A stretch of 64,000 nt of DNA from positions 32,527-96,526 of the forward strand of contig NZ_MRCE01000023.1 in assembly GCF_001904725.1 (NCBI RefSeq), written 5' to 3'. The translations under genes were made by a program, and so were the position numbers. Shown piece by piece: positions 27,878-36,386 of this stretch. Every line of letters starts with the position of its first letter. Positions within the stretch are counted from its first letter, which is position 1. Under the pieces are notes generated by a model. It searched no databases. It was not told the DNA's origin and saw only the letters and a program-made list of their open reading frames with translations. This stretch comes from Phormidium ambiguum IAM M-71 (lineage in GTDB: Bacteria > Cyanobacteriota > Cyanobacteriia > Cyanobacteriales > Aerosakkonemataceae).

Positions 27878-28387
27878 ATGAACTTTACTTTCATGATTCC
27901 CTTATCAATTGTCCTCGTTGCTACTTATTTCATCAGAAAGTCAGAGGATGAAATCGTCTATCTTTGTGGAATAGTCGTAGTTATAGGCTTAATTTTGAGT
28001 TTGATATTAGCACCTTGGCAAATCCAGCTTTTACTCTTAATTATTGCCGGATTTTCCACGCTTAGATTAGGTAGAAAAAACCAAACATTAGAAATAGAAG
28101 CAGAAAACAAATCATCTCTACAGTATCGAGGAAGTAACTACGAATCTAATCAGTCTAACTCCGCAAATATAGAAGTTATTGAAGCAGATGTAGAAGGAAA
28201 ATACCGAGGTCAAGTTTGGAAAAATAATCCGACAGAAAAACCCAAAATCCCTCAAGTTTTTCATGTAACTTACAGAGGCGCTAGTACTCAATGTCAAAAA
28301 TATGTGGTATCTTCTGAGCAAGAAAAAACTATTTTGCCCCTAAAACTAGATATAGATACTGCAACTAATACTAATCAACAAAGTTGA
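27878..28387 (+). CDS. DUF4278 domain protein with membrane anchor
   Basis: A 169-residue protein. Hydrophobic helices at about 3-16 and 27-58 lie at the N-terminus. The soluble part carries the DUF4278 pattern: LQYRGSNYE, then EGKYRGQVWKN, and finally FHVTYRGASTQ. The YRG triplets and spacing are the family marker; function is unknown. GAGG lies just before the ATG at 27878. The preceding 243 bp has no gene. Confidence 0.8.
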   Translation: MNFTFMIPLSIVLVATYFIRKSEDEIVYLCGIVVVIGLILSLILAPWQIQLLLLIIAGFSTLRLGRKNQTLEIEAENKSSLQYRGSNYESNQSNSANIEVIEADVEGKYRGQVWKNNPTEKPKIPQVFHVTYRGASTQCQKYVVSSEQEKTILPLKLDIDTATNTNQQS

Positions 28388-28419
28388 TGTATATGTTGAG
28401 AATAGTTTCTGGTTATATT

Positions 28420-29187
28420 TTACAAATTTCCAACAATATATGAATTGGCAGTTAAATTAAATTGAGTGTAAATAGACTGCCATTCCAAAACAGATAAAGG
28501 TTGTAAGACAAATTCAGCATCAAAACAACTTTCTGCGGCTGTAATTAGGGCTTGTATAATCATTTCAATCAAGTTTTTTCCTAAATAATTAATAGGTAAA
28601 TTAATTTTTGGTGGTTCAGCATCAGGAAATACTTGAGAGAAAAGAAACGTATTTGGGTGCAATTGCATCGAACCATGTTGCAAAATAGCACCATCTCGAT
28701 AAACTTGAGCACTACCAATTAGTTTTGCACCATCATCTAACAATAAATCTGCACCTGTAGCTGTAGCAAAACAGTTAGGATTATGAATATAGCCCCGTCC
28801 AGCTTTACCATAGTGTAAGTTAACATTAAGCGATCGCCAACCGAGAATCAAAAACTCACACAACTTTTGGTAAACTTCCCTTCGACTTCCACTAATTCCC
28901 GAAATAATTACCGCATAAGTTAAATCTCCTTGGTGTAAAACTGCCCTACCTCCAGTAGGACGACGTACCAAATCTAACTTAGTGTTTTGCCAACTTAAAT
29001 TTTCCCAAAATTTCGGCCAAACTCGTTGATGATATCCTAAAGAAATAGCTGCTGGCGACCAAGTATAAAAACGCAAAGTTGGTGGATGTAAACCCAGTCG
29101 ATGCTGTTCCAATAGCCACTCATCAATAGCCATTTGCACCTTACCTGAAGCCTCCAGCAGCGGAATTAAACGGAATTTATTAGTCAT
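28420..29187 (-). CDS. lipoate-protein ligase A/B family protein
   Basis: A 255-residue protein of the biotin/lipoyl ligase fold. RRPTGGRAVLHQGDLTYAVI is the signature with the substrate-binding Arg-Arg and GGR loop, and ATGADLLLDDGAKLIGSAQVYRDGAILQHGS holds the Lys expected to bind the acyl-AMP. It could be a lipoate ligase or an octanoyl-transferase (LipM type); the sequence does not decide. Lipoyl groups serve pyruvate dehydrogenase E2 and glycine cleavage H protein. No neighbours in that pathway. Confidence 0.88.
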   Translation of the reverse strand: MTNKFRLIPLLEASGKVQMAIDEWLLEQHRLGLHPPTLRFYTWSPAAISLGYHQRVWPKFWENLSWQNTKLDLVRRPTGGRAVLHQGDLTYAVIISGISGSRREVYQKLCEFLILGWRSLNVNLHYGKAGRGYIHNPNCFATATGADLLLDDGAKLIGSAQVYRDGAILQHGSMQLHPNTFLFSQVFPDAEPPKINLPINYLGKNLIEMIIQALITAAESCFDAEFVLQPLSVLEWQSIYTQFNLTANSYIVGNL

Positions 29188-29549
29188 TAGTTATGAATCA
29201 TTGGTTAATTTTTTAGGACTTACGCAACTGGCATATTTTTACTGTAGGGTGCGTGACATTGCCAGATTATTTGCACCGCATTATGAGATTTGTAGCATCA
29301 CACACCAACCACTGTTTATGACAATTGTGTAATACCAATTCTCTGTAAAATTGCGCTTAATCATTGCCCCTCCCTGTACACGGGGAGGGGTTTGGGGTGG
29401 GGTTCATTCAGCGCATCTTCATAGAGAATTGGTATAAGTTCTGTTTTTGTTGGTAATGCTTGACTAGTCAAGACTTATTATTATTAACCCTTGAGAGCAT
29501 GAATTTACAAAAATACAGGAAATTAGTAATTACCAATGACCAACAATTA
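29188..29549. other. gene-free region with foldback element
   Basis: 362 bp between the lipoate-ligase start and the YbjN stop. Apart from the foldback element at 29332-29435 it holds dispersed-repeat-like text GGACTTACGCAACTGGC and GTAGGGTGCGTGAC near 29215-29270. No ORF or RNA gene seen. Confidence 0.5.
29332..29435. mobile_element. 104-bp nested foldback (MITE-like) element
   Basis: Perfect 13-bp terminal inverted repeats, ATACCAATTCTCT (29332-29344) and AGAGAATTGGTAT (29423-29435), frame an inner pair GCGCTTAAT/ATTCAGCGC and a core hairpin CCCCTCCC/GGGGAGGGG. The three nested stems mean the whole unit folds on itself. It has no coding capacity. It resembles MITE-type elements of filamentous cyanobacteria; no clear target duplication is visible. 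Confidence 0.65.
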
Positions 29550-30038
29550 CTAACAAAACTTTTCTCGCAAAGCTTCATCATTATTATCAGCAATTGTAGC
29601 GACAATAGTGATGGCACGGGAAATTTCACCTGGAGAAAGTTCTGCCACAGTGCGTGTTGAAATTACCACTACTTGATCTTCAATAATCGCAAAACGAGAT
29701 TCTAATGTTTCCGTTCCATTCATTTGCAAAAGTTTTCGCATTAACTCTAATTCATTTTTAGCAGGTAACTTTAGCACTGAAGACCAAACTGTAAAGCTAT
29801 CATCATCTGTAGATCCAGTTAATTGGACAAATACCTCCACTGTGCCATATTTAAACTTCCACAGATAACCTGCCTCAGTTTTACTAACCATTGCCGTATC
29901 ATCTTGATCTAAGCTGGAGATTACGGTCTCGATTACATCTTGGTAACTAACTGTTTCTTCAATCAGTTGATCAACTTGTTCACTGCTAGATATATCTTGA
30001 GTTGTAACTGTTTCTGCATCTTGCCCAAAGGTAGTCAT
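29550..30038 (-). CDS. YbjN domain protein
   Basis: A 162-residue soluble protein. The fold resembles type III secretion chaperones: YLWKFKYGTVEVFVQLTG, DSFTVWSSVLKLP, ELELMRKLLQMNG and SRFAIIEDQVVVISTR, which are standard YbjN landmarks. The N-terminus is acidic and likely disordered. Cyanobacterial members are often described as stress-related, but no reaction is established. Single gene, flanked by about 260 bp upstream without a gene. Confidence 0.82.
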   Translation of the reverse strand: MTTFGQDAETVTTQDISSSEQVDQLIEETVSYQDVIETVISSLDQDDTAMVSKTEAGYLWKFKYGTVEVFVQLTGSTDDDSFTVWSSVLKLPAKNELELMRKLLQMNGTETLESRFAIIEDQVVVISTRTVAELSPGEISRAITIVATIADNNDEALREKFC

Positions 30039-30304
30039 AGAAGTTTCCCTTTATCTTCTGTTGGGGTACTAGACCAACAGTATCGTTTCTTGGCACTTTT
30101 GTGGAACTTATATTTCAGTTCCCAGTTACTAGCTTAGCGATCGCAGAGTTATTGGTAAATCAGTGGTAGCTAATGGGTAGTAGGAATCTGATTACCCACT
30201 ACCCACTAACGATTACCAGCTTCAATCTTGTAACTACTGGTAAATGAAGTTACATAATCTTTGCATCTGATAAGCAACTTTTGAACACAAAACTCTTAAC
30301 TTCC

Positions 30305-31363
30305 TTAAAATGGCTTTTGAGCAATCCAATATTTACTCGCAAAATACACTTGAGTAGAAATATTAGTAAAGCCTGCCTTTTCTAAACGTTCCTCCAAATT
30401 ATCGCTAATGTAATGTCTGTAGTAGGGTTCATGAAACATGGTGGGGAAATTCTCCATCATAGGCATAAAATCAGGAGAATCACTCATCTGCATAGAATCA
30501 CAGATAACGAAAGTTCCACCTGGTTTAGTTACTCTAAAACATTCATCAATTACATTTTGACGCGCTGTAGCTGGTAATTCATGAAAGAGAAAAACGCTAG
30601 TAACTGCATGGAAGTAGTTATCTAAGTAAGGCAATTCTTCAGAATTGGCTTGCAATAGTTGGGGTAATTCTCCGGGAATTTGAGATAATAATTGATTTGC
30701 TTTTCTTAAGTAAGCTGGAGAAAGATCGATACCAAACAATGATGCTTTAGGTAAAGTTGCCCGAATAAATCTTAAAGTGCGTCCTGTTCCGCAAGCGACA
30801 TCTAAAACTTTCAGTTTTTGCGGAGGAATGGAACTAAAAGCTTCTACTCCTTGCTTTAGTGGGGCGAGAATGCGTCGCCGCATGGCATCCGCAGAACCGC
30901 TAAACAGTATTTCTACTTGCAAATCGTAGAGATTAGCTGACATATCGCTCAAATAACCATCTGTTTGATGATGGAAATTTTGCAAGTAGTAGTTGGGATA
31001 ACCGATCGTATCAATTTCCGAAGAAAAGTCTTGATGTTTCCTGTTGATCGATCGCTCTTTCGTCCGAGGTAAATCAAACACCAACAGTGGATAATAACGG
31101 AAAAAGTCATCCCAAGGATTATCAAACAGCACACTAGCTGGATAAACGCCATTTTCTGCATCTTGCCAGTCTACTTCCATTAAAGTTGCCAGCCTTTGTT
31201 GCATTTTTGCCAACAAATCTGGACTCAAAGCTTTCAGCTTTGCTTCTCGCCCTGGATACATTAACTTTAGCAACTCTGCACTCACAGTTTTATGCGCTAA
31301 GCCGAAAATACTTTTGCCTTGTTGAAAAGTCTGATAAGCCAGTTTAGTTAAAGTGTCAGACAT
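30305..31363 (-). CDS. class I SAM-dependent methyltransferase
   Basis: A 352-residue methyltransferase. Motif I is VLDVACGTGRTLRFI, motif II LFGIDLSPAYLRKA, and the later motifs are HAVTSVFLFHELPA and VTKPGGTFVICDSM. A ~180-residue N-terminal extension (including LFDNPWDDFFRYYPLLVFDLP and YLSDMSANLYDLQVEILFSG) precedes the Rossmann domain. This long front part is seen in cyanobacterial relatives, but the substrate is unknown. A UbiE-like small-molecule or lipid methyltransferase is possible. Single gene next to glnA. Confidence 0.88.
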   Translation of the reverse strand: MSDTLTKLAYQTFQQGKSIFGLAHKTVSAELLKLMYPGREAKLKALSPDLLAKMQQRLATLMEVDWQDAENGVYPASVLFDNPWDDFFRYYPLLVFDLPRTKERSINRKHQDFSSEIDTIGYPNYYLQNFHHQTDGYLSDMSANLYDLQVEILFSGSADAMRRRILAPLKQGVEAFSSIPPQKLKVLDVACGTGRTLRFIRATLPKASLFGIDLSPAYLRKANQLLSQIPGELPQLLQANSEELPYLDNYFHAVTSVFLFHELPATARQNVIDECFRVTKPGGTFVICDSMQMSDSPDFMPMMENFPTMFHEPYYRHYISDNLEERLEKAGFTNISTQVYFASKYWIAQKPF

Positions 31364-31475
31364 GAAAACGCTGTATTCGCTAACTTAAAATGATTACCGT
31401 CTATATTGTAAATATTTGTAAAAGAGTTGGGAAACTTTCCCAAACAATAAAATCAAACATCCCATAAAAATTTGG

Positions 31476-31502
31476 CAAAAAAAACCACCTAATCAGGTGG
31501 CT
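31476..31502 (-). terminator. terminator after glnA
   Basis: Read on the minus strand: GAGCCACCTGATTAGGTGG followed by eight T. The 6-8-bp stem CCACCT/AGGTGG with a 4-nt loop begins about 30 bp after the glnA stop. Confidence 0.9.
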
Positions 31503-31532
31503 CAAAAATGTTAAATAAACAACAACTGCTAT

Positions 31533-32951
31533 TTAGCAATCGTAGTAGAGAGCAAACTCGTAAGGATGAGGACGTAACCGCATTGGGTTAACTTCCTTAT
31601 CAATCTTGTAAGAAATCCAAGTTTGGATAAAGTCTTCGGTAAACACACCAGTTTCAGTCAAGAAAGCATGGTCTTTTTCCAAAGCTTCCAGAGCACCTTC
31701 CAAAGAACCTGGAGTGGAAGGAACCTTACTCAACTCTTCAGGACTCAATTCGTAAATATCCACATCCAAAGGTTCGCCTGGATCGATTTGGTTCTTAATC
31801 CCATCAATACCCGCACAAAGCATCGCCGCAAAAGCCAAGTATGGGTTACAAGTAGCATCAGGACAACGGAACTCTAACCGCTTCGCTTTCGGATTGTTAC
31901 CAGACAGAGGAATCCGAATGGACGCAGAACGGTTTCCTTGAGAGTAAGCCAAGTTCACGGGTGCTTCAAAACCAGGCACCAAACGCTTATAAGAGTTGGT
32001 GGTGGGGTTAGTTAAAGCCAAGAGTGCAGGTGCGTGCTTGAGAATACCGCCGATATAGTGCAGCGCCATTTGACTCAAACCAGCATATTTGTCGCCAGCA
32101 AACAAAGGTTGACCGTCTTTCCAAATTGACTGGTGAGTGTGCATCCCAGAACCATTATCGTTAAACACTGGCTTGGGCATGAAAGTCACGGTTTTGCCGT
32201 ATTTCTTAGCGACGTTCTTAATTACGTATTTGTAAGTCATCAAGTCGTCTGCCGCCTTGATCAACTTGTTGAAGCGGAAACCTAATTCGCACTGACCGCC
32301 GGAAGCAACTTCATGGTGATGTTTTTCGATCGGTACACCGCACTCTGCCATAGTCAGCAGCATCTCTGTCCGCATATCTTGGGAAGTGTCGGTGGGAGAA
32401 ACTGGGAAATAACCTTCTTTGTAGCGAGGTTTGTAGCCCAAGTTTGGCCCTTCATTTTTCCCAGAATTCCAACGACCTTCCACAGAGTCTACGTGGTAGT
32501 AGCCTTCATGTTCGTTTTGATCGAAACGAACATCATCGAAAATAAAGAATTCTGCTTCTGGGCCAATGAATACCGTGTCGCCAATCCCTGTAGAAATTAG
32601 ATAATCAACTGCTTTTTGGGCAATTGTCCGAGGGTCGCGGCTGTAAGGTTGCCCAGTGCGAGGTTCAATAATGCTACAGATAACACTAAGAGTCGGTTCC
32701 TTCATGAAGGGGTCAATCCAGGCTGTGGTGGGGTCTAGCACCATTGCCATGTCTGACTCGTTGATGGCTTTCCATCCCCTGATACTGGAACCGTCGAATG
32801 GTACACCTTCGCTGAAGCTACTTTCATCGATTTGGTTGTGGTACATCGATAAATGTTGCCAAATCCCTGGCATATCGATGAACTTGAGGTCAATGATTTG
32901 GATGTTCTTTTCTTTAACGTAATTTAAGAACTCTTGCGGGGTCTGGAACAT
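31533..32951 (-). CDS. glnA: type I glutamine synthetase
   Basis: A 472-residue dodecameric enzyme making glutamine from glutamate, ammonia and ATP, the entry point of nitrogen. Landmarks are [61 protein letters not shown] and a late [18 protein letters not shown]. In cyanobacteria this enzyme is inhibited by the small proteins IF7/IF17 rather than adenylylated; those genes are not visible here. An NtcA-type promoter is present 240-280 bp upstream (33195-33236), and a clear terminator follows. Confidence 0.97.
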   Translation of the reverse strand: MFQTPQEFLNYVKEKNIQIIDLKFIDMPGIWQHLSMYHNQIDESSFSEGVPFDGSSIRGWKAINESDMAMVLDPTTAWIDPFMKEPTLSVICSIIEPRTGQPYSRDPRTIAQKAVDYLISTGIGDTVFIGPEAEFFIFDDVRFDQNEHEGYYHVDSVEGRWNSGKNEGPNLGYKPRYKEGYFPVSPTDTSQDMRTEMLLTMAECGVPIEKHHHEVASGGQCELGFRFNKLIKAADDLMTYKYVIKNVAKKYGKTVTFMPKPVFNDNGSGMHTHQSIWKDGQPLFAGDKYAGLSQMALHYIGGILKHAPALLALTNPTTNSYKRLVPGFEAPVNLAYSQGNRSASIRIPLSGNNPKAKRLEFRCPDATCNPYLAFAAMLCAGIDGIKNQIDPGEPLDVDIYELSPEELSKVPSTPGSLEGALEALEKDHAFLTETGVFTEDFIQTWISYKIDKEVNPMRLRPHPYEFALYYDC

Positions 32952-33372
32952 GAATTACTCCGTAACTTTTGATCTCGTAAAGTCTGGATATAGATAATCA
33001 GCTGTGGTGAAGGTTCAGGTCAAGGGGCAGAAACCTAGATTCGTAAAATTGACTGGGTGTGTCTGTCTTTTTTTTGATCTGACACCTAAAAGTACTGTCT
33101 GTGTTTACCCATAATATTTTCTTTGGATTGTCCAGACAGAATTTGATTCAAGATTAAAAAGCCGATCTTGGCGACTTAATTGTACACCTGCATCATCCTA
33201 GAGATAGGTTTCAGGAACTTTTGTATTCAGCATTACAGAATATCCTTGTCTAGGTAGGGAATCGTCTAAAGAAAAGGTTAAAAAATGTAGCGACTTTAAC
33301 AGAATACTTTTACAAGTTAACTTTCCTTATGTAAAATCGTAACAATAACTACAGTTTATAGCTGCGATAACA
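32952..33372. other. long glnA leader / divergent regulatory region
   Basis: 421 bp between glnA (minus) and the 33373 gene (plus). It contains the NtcA promoter described separately, leaving a leader of about 235 nt for glnA. I see no ORF; the leader does not show an obvious riboswitch that I recognise. Confidence 0.6.
33195..33236 (-). promoter_or_regulatory. NtcA-activated promoter of glnA
   Basis: On the minus strand the sequence reads GTA ATGCTGAA TAC (33236-33223), exactly 22 bases of spacer, then TAGGAT (33200-33195). This is the canonical NtcA form GTA-N8-TAC-N22-TAN3T. Transcription should begin near 33188 and rise under nitrogen limitation. Confidence 0.85.
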
Positions 33373-33663
33373 ATGGCTTTTAATTTACAAACAGATTTAA
33401 CAACCCAAGAAGCTCAGCAATATCGTCCAGGACAGCGAGTAGAGTTCAAACAGCGTCCAGGTGTAGTTGATGTGATTGCAGAGTATGACCCTATGATGGT
33501 ACCGCCAATTTGGTTGGTGGGCGATCCTCAGCCTCGCTATCCTGAAGAGTTAATTTTGTTATCTGAACCGTTGACAGACTGGTTTAAATCAGCTATTAAT
33601 TTCCAGCCAGAATATCCTTCTTGTCAGTTAAAAAATCGCCCGAAACAAACTGTTTTGGTTTAG
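33373..33663 (+). CDS. small conserved cyanobacterial protein
   Basis: A 96-residue soluble protein without Cys pairs, signal or helices of membrane type. It has a compact beta-rich look: QYRPGQRVEFKQRPGVVDVIAEYDP, then PPIWLVGDPQPRYPEELILLS. I do not recognise a family. It diverges from glnA and precedes apcF by about 240 bp. Codon use matches its neighbours, which supports a real gene. Confidence 0.7.
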   Translation: MAFNLQTDLTTQEAQQYRPGQRVEFKQRPGVVDVIAEYDPMMVPPIWLVGDPQPRYPEELILLSEPLTDWFKSAINFQPEYPSCQLKNRPKQTVLV

Positions 33664-33900
33664 TATTTCTCTCCTAATACAAAAGCTGTCAAAGGCAACT
33701 TTTGGGGCATCATTTTGTTGTAAACTACAATCGGCTATCTACGCCACAGGTAACGATTTGTGTTTCTTGGTTAAGCTTTGTTGACTTGAGTTTTAACCTA
33801 GAAGCAGGTGTGTCTGTCCGATGTTGTGATGCGGATTAGATGCAACAATATTCAGCAATAGTAAAACCCCAATAGTAATATTCACTGGGAGAGCAATTTC

Positions 33901-34410
33901 ATGCGGGACGCAGTTACAAATTTGATTAGAAATTACGATGTTAGTGGTCGCTATTTAGACCGGAATGCTGTCGATGCGCTGAAAGCCTATTTTGAAACGG
34001 GTACAGCTAGAGTAGCGGCTGCTGCTGTGATTAATGCTAATGCAGCTGAGATTGTGAGACAGGCTGGTTCTCAATTGTTTGATGAGTTGCCAGAATTGAT
34101 TCGTCCTGGTGGAAATGCTTATACGACTCGTCGCTATGCGGCTTGTCTGCGGGATATGGATTATTATCTCCGTTATGCTAGCTATGCGCTGGTTGCTGGA
34201 GATAATTATGTGTTGGATGAGCGCGTGTTGCAAGGCTTGCGGGAAACTTATAATTCTTTAGGTGTACCCATTGGGCCAACGGTACGTGGTATCCAAATTA
34301 TGAAGGATATTGTTAAGGGATTAGTAGAAGCATCTGGGATTCAGAATGGTTCTTTTTTAGACCAGCCTTTCGATCATTTGACTCGTGAATTTAGCGAGCA
34401 AGATGTCTAG
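33901..34410 (+). CDS. apcF: allophycocyanin beta-18 subunit
   Basis: A 169-residue phycobiliprotein. The phycocyanobilin cysteine is C82 in YAACLRDMDYYLRY, and [14 protein letters not shown] contains the conserved Asn that is methylated in beta subunits. It resembles ApcB but is diverged and longer at its C-terminus (FDHLTREFSEQDV), as expected for the minor beta-18 chain. ApcF pairs with the phycobilin domain of ApcE in the basal core trimer and passes energy to photosystem II. The core operon itself lies 14 kb downstream; apcF is usually separate. Confidence 0.95.
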   Translation: MRDAVTNLIRNYDVSGRYLDRNAVDALKAYFETGTARVAAAAVINANAAEIVRQAGSQLFDELPELIRPGGNAYTTRRYAACLRDMDYYLRYASYALVAGDNYVLDERVLQGLRETYNSLGVPIGPTVRGIQIMKDIVKGLVEASGIQNGSFLDQPFDHLTREFSEQDV

Positions 34411-34443
34411 ATTCGACGGTTGAAATTGTAGTTAGAAAAATTG

Positions 34444-34491
34444 GCGATCGCGCTTTTTTCCTGAAGAGGGGGGAGAGAGCGATCGCTTTTT
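34444..34491 (+). terminator. HIP1-built hairpin after apcF
   Basis: Two HIP1 octamers, GCGATCGC at 34444 and 34479, flank CTTTTTTCC...GGGGGGAGAG, so one octamer can pair with the other and the inner purine/pyrimidine tracts also pair. TTTTT follows at once. This is a likely terminator for apcF made from HIP1 sites. Confidence 0.65.
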
Positions 34492-34652
34492 GATTCAAAG
34501 GCAAATATTACTCGTGCTTCTAAAGTGAGACAGTTGAGCAAAGACTTTATTTCAAGATTTAGGTGATTGGTAAAAAATTTAGCCTTGAATAGCGATCGCA
34601 CTTTTACCAGCTATCATTAATCCCAACGGGTTTGTTGGGGGGAAAGTCAAAA

Positions 34653-34991
34653 ATGATCGCCATTGTTATTACAATCAATATAATTATCGCCCTATTTAAC
34701 TTTTACTTAGCTTGGCAAATTTGGAAAATCCGCCGATCGATCGCAGGTGCGACAAAAGCGATTATCGCCGCCGATCGTAATACATATAATGTGTTACACG
34801 AAGCACCAAAAACCATCATTATTGGGCAAAAAGGTACTAATTCGCTACGCGAACAATACCAAAAACTTGAGATCCAACTAGAAAAACTAGGGCAAATCTT
34901 AGGAATACTCAACTTTACTCAACAGTTTTGGCGTAAACGAACTAAACAGAAAAAGCAATTGAAAAAGCTGAAAAAGTCTTTGGGAAAATAG
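34653..34991 (+). CDS. small membrane-anchored protein
   Basis: A 112-residue protein with one N-terminal transmembrane helix (IAIVITINIIIALFNFYLAWQIW). A helical, basic remainder (QLEKLGQIL; RKRTKQKKQLKKLKKSL) probably faces the cytoplasm. The ATG at 34653 is used because GGGGGGAAAG lies just before it; an upstream TTG at 34632 would run through this site. No named domain. It precedes two other membrane-linked coiled-coil genes (35234, 35699) on the same strand. Confidence 0.75.
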   Translation: MIAIVITINIIIALFNFYLAWQIWKIRRSIAGATKAIIAADRNTYNVLHEAPKTIIIGQKGTNSLREQYQKLEIQLEKLGQILGILNFTQQFWRKRTKQKKQLKKLKKSLGK

Positions 34992-35233
34992 TTATAATTG
35001 CTCAGTTTTGCCAAAACCTGCTAAATCTTTCTTGGGGAATAATGACGACTTGTTAAGTCAGTGAGACATGATGGTGAAAATCAGGAAATGAGAAATAAAA
35101 ATTTCTGTTATTTTGTCCTGACGTGGTTGCAGGACTAATTATGATACTTGCTGTACATAAATTAAAGCGATCGCATATCATAACCAAACAGCAAAACCCG
35201 CCTAAAATGAATTAAAGGATTGAGAAGCGAAAA

Positions 35234-35668
35234 ATGTCTGAGAATCGTTCAGGATCTTCGGGATCGTTTATTGGTGGTATGCTACTGGGAGCAGCCCTGG
35301 GAACCATTACAGGTTTGCTATTAGCGCCTCGCACAGGCAAAGAAACTCGTCACCTACTGAAAAAATCTGCTGAAGCACTCCCAGAATTGGCAGAAGACCT
35401 TTCCAGTAGCGTACAATTACAAGCCGATCGCCTTTCTGAATCAGCATTGCGTAATTGGGATAGTACCCTAACGCGACTTAAAGAAGCGATCGCAGCTGGC
35501 GTAGAAGCCACTGTCAAAGAACAACAAAACATTCAACGCCAACAAACTACCTCTGCTTCTGATACACACTTAGTTGAAGACTCTTTGACGGAAGTATACT
35601 CTAATTCCTATACTTCTGAAGCAACAGCAGTTAAAGTTGACCCTAAATCAGCAAGCATAGAGTCATAA
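35234..35668 (+). CDS. YtxH domain protein
   Basis: A 144-residue protein. The N-terminus carries the Gly-rich membrane helix of the YtxH family: GSFIGGMLLGAALGTITGLLLAPRTGKETR. A long amphipathic helix follows (LPELAEDLSSSVQLQADRLSESALRNW) and then a polar tail. The family is small, membrane-associated and of unknown function, sometimes stress-related. The next gene starts 30 bp after its stop, so the two are probably one operon. Confidence 0.88.
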   Translation: MSENRSGSSGSFIGGMLLGAALGTITGLLLAPRTGKETRHLLKKSAEALPELAEDLSSSVQLQADRLSESALRNWDSTLTRLKEAIAAGVEATVKEQQNIQRQQTTSASDTHLVEDSLTEVYSNSYTSEATAVKVDPKSASIES

Positions 35669-35698
35669 CCCTAAGTAATTGTCTAAACTAAAACTTTT

Positions 35699-36223
35699 GT
35701 GATTGACCCTTTATTTTGGCTAGGATTTTCCATTTTACTAGTCGCCGTTAGTCTTGCGGCTGTTCTAGTAGCACTTTTACCAGCTGTTCAAGAAATTGCC
35801 CGTGCTGCTCGCAGTATAGAAAAATTAGCTGACACTTTAAATAGAGAACTACCACCTACATTAGAATCTATTCGCCTCACTGGAATGGAAATTAGCGAAT
35901 TAACAGATGATGTTACCGATGGCGTAAAAAGTGCAGGTCAAGTAGTTAAAAATGTCGATCAAACTATTAGCAGTGCTAAAACGCAAGCAAAAAAAGTTCA
36001 AGTTAGTACTCGTAGTTTGCTTACAGGTGTAAAAGCTGCCTGGAAAAGTTTTAACCGTTCTAATAATAATATTCCCCCAAGTGGACATCGTTCTGTAGAC
36101 CGTCTTCCACCTGGACAAAGGATGTCCGTCGATTTTCCCGAGCGATCGTCATCTTACCCCAACGAAACTTATAGCCCCAATTACCGACAGACCAACGAAA
36201 ACTCTGAAATAGACGAAGAGTAG
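35699..36223 (+). CDS. DUF948-like membrane coiled-coil protein
   Basis: A 174-residue protein beginning at GTG 35699 (MIDPLFWLGF). One N-terminal transmembrane helix (ILLVAVSLAAVLVALLPAV) is followed by a long helix (IARAARSIEKLADTLNRELPPTLESI) and segments KSAGQVVKNVDQTISSAKTQ similar to DUF948 proteins. The tail is Pro/Ser/Asn-rich. It pairs with the YtxH gene just upstream, a combination I know from other cyanobacteria. A hairpin GGCAAAAA/TTTTTGCC at 36253-36275 may terminate them. Confidence 0.82.
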   Translation: MIDPLFWLGFSILLVAVSLAAVLVALLPAVQEIARAARSIEKLADTLNRELPPTLESIRLTGMEISELTDDVTDGVKSAGQVVKNVDQTISSAKTQAKKVQVSTRSLLTGVKAAWKSFNRSNNNIPPSGHRSVDRLPPGQRMSVDFPERSSSYPNETYSPNYRQTNENSEIDEE

Positions 36224-36252
36224 GTAAGCAGAAATTTGAGGAAATTTATCCA

Positions 36253-36275
36253 GGCAAAAAGTTCCGTTTTTTGCC
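36253..36275 (+). terminator. short hairpin after the DUF948-like gene
   Basis: GGCAAAAA (36253-36260) pairs with TTTTTGCC (36268-36275). It lies 30 bp past the stop; no further T-run beyond the arm itself. Confidence 0.5.
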
Positions 36276-36386
36276 AATACTTAAACCTGAAATTCTAAAA
36301 TTTTGGTAATAAAGCTAGATTTTTTATTTATCCTTGAACTTATAATCTTCCATAGTTACTAAATATACGAATAAGTCAGGGTATCA

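Noticed and set aside
32952..33188. Glutamine riboswitch in the glnA leader
   Set aside because: I could not find the conserved core of the known glutamine-binding RNAs; only the NtcA promoter is supported.
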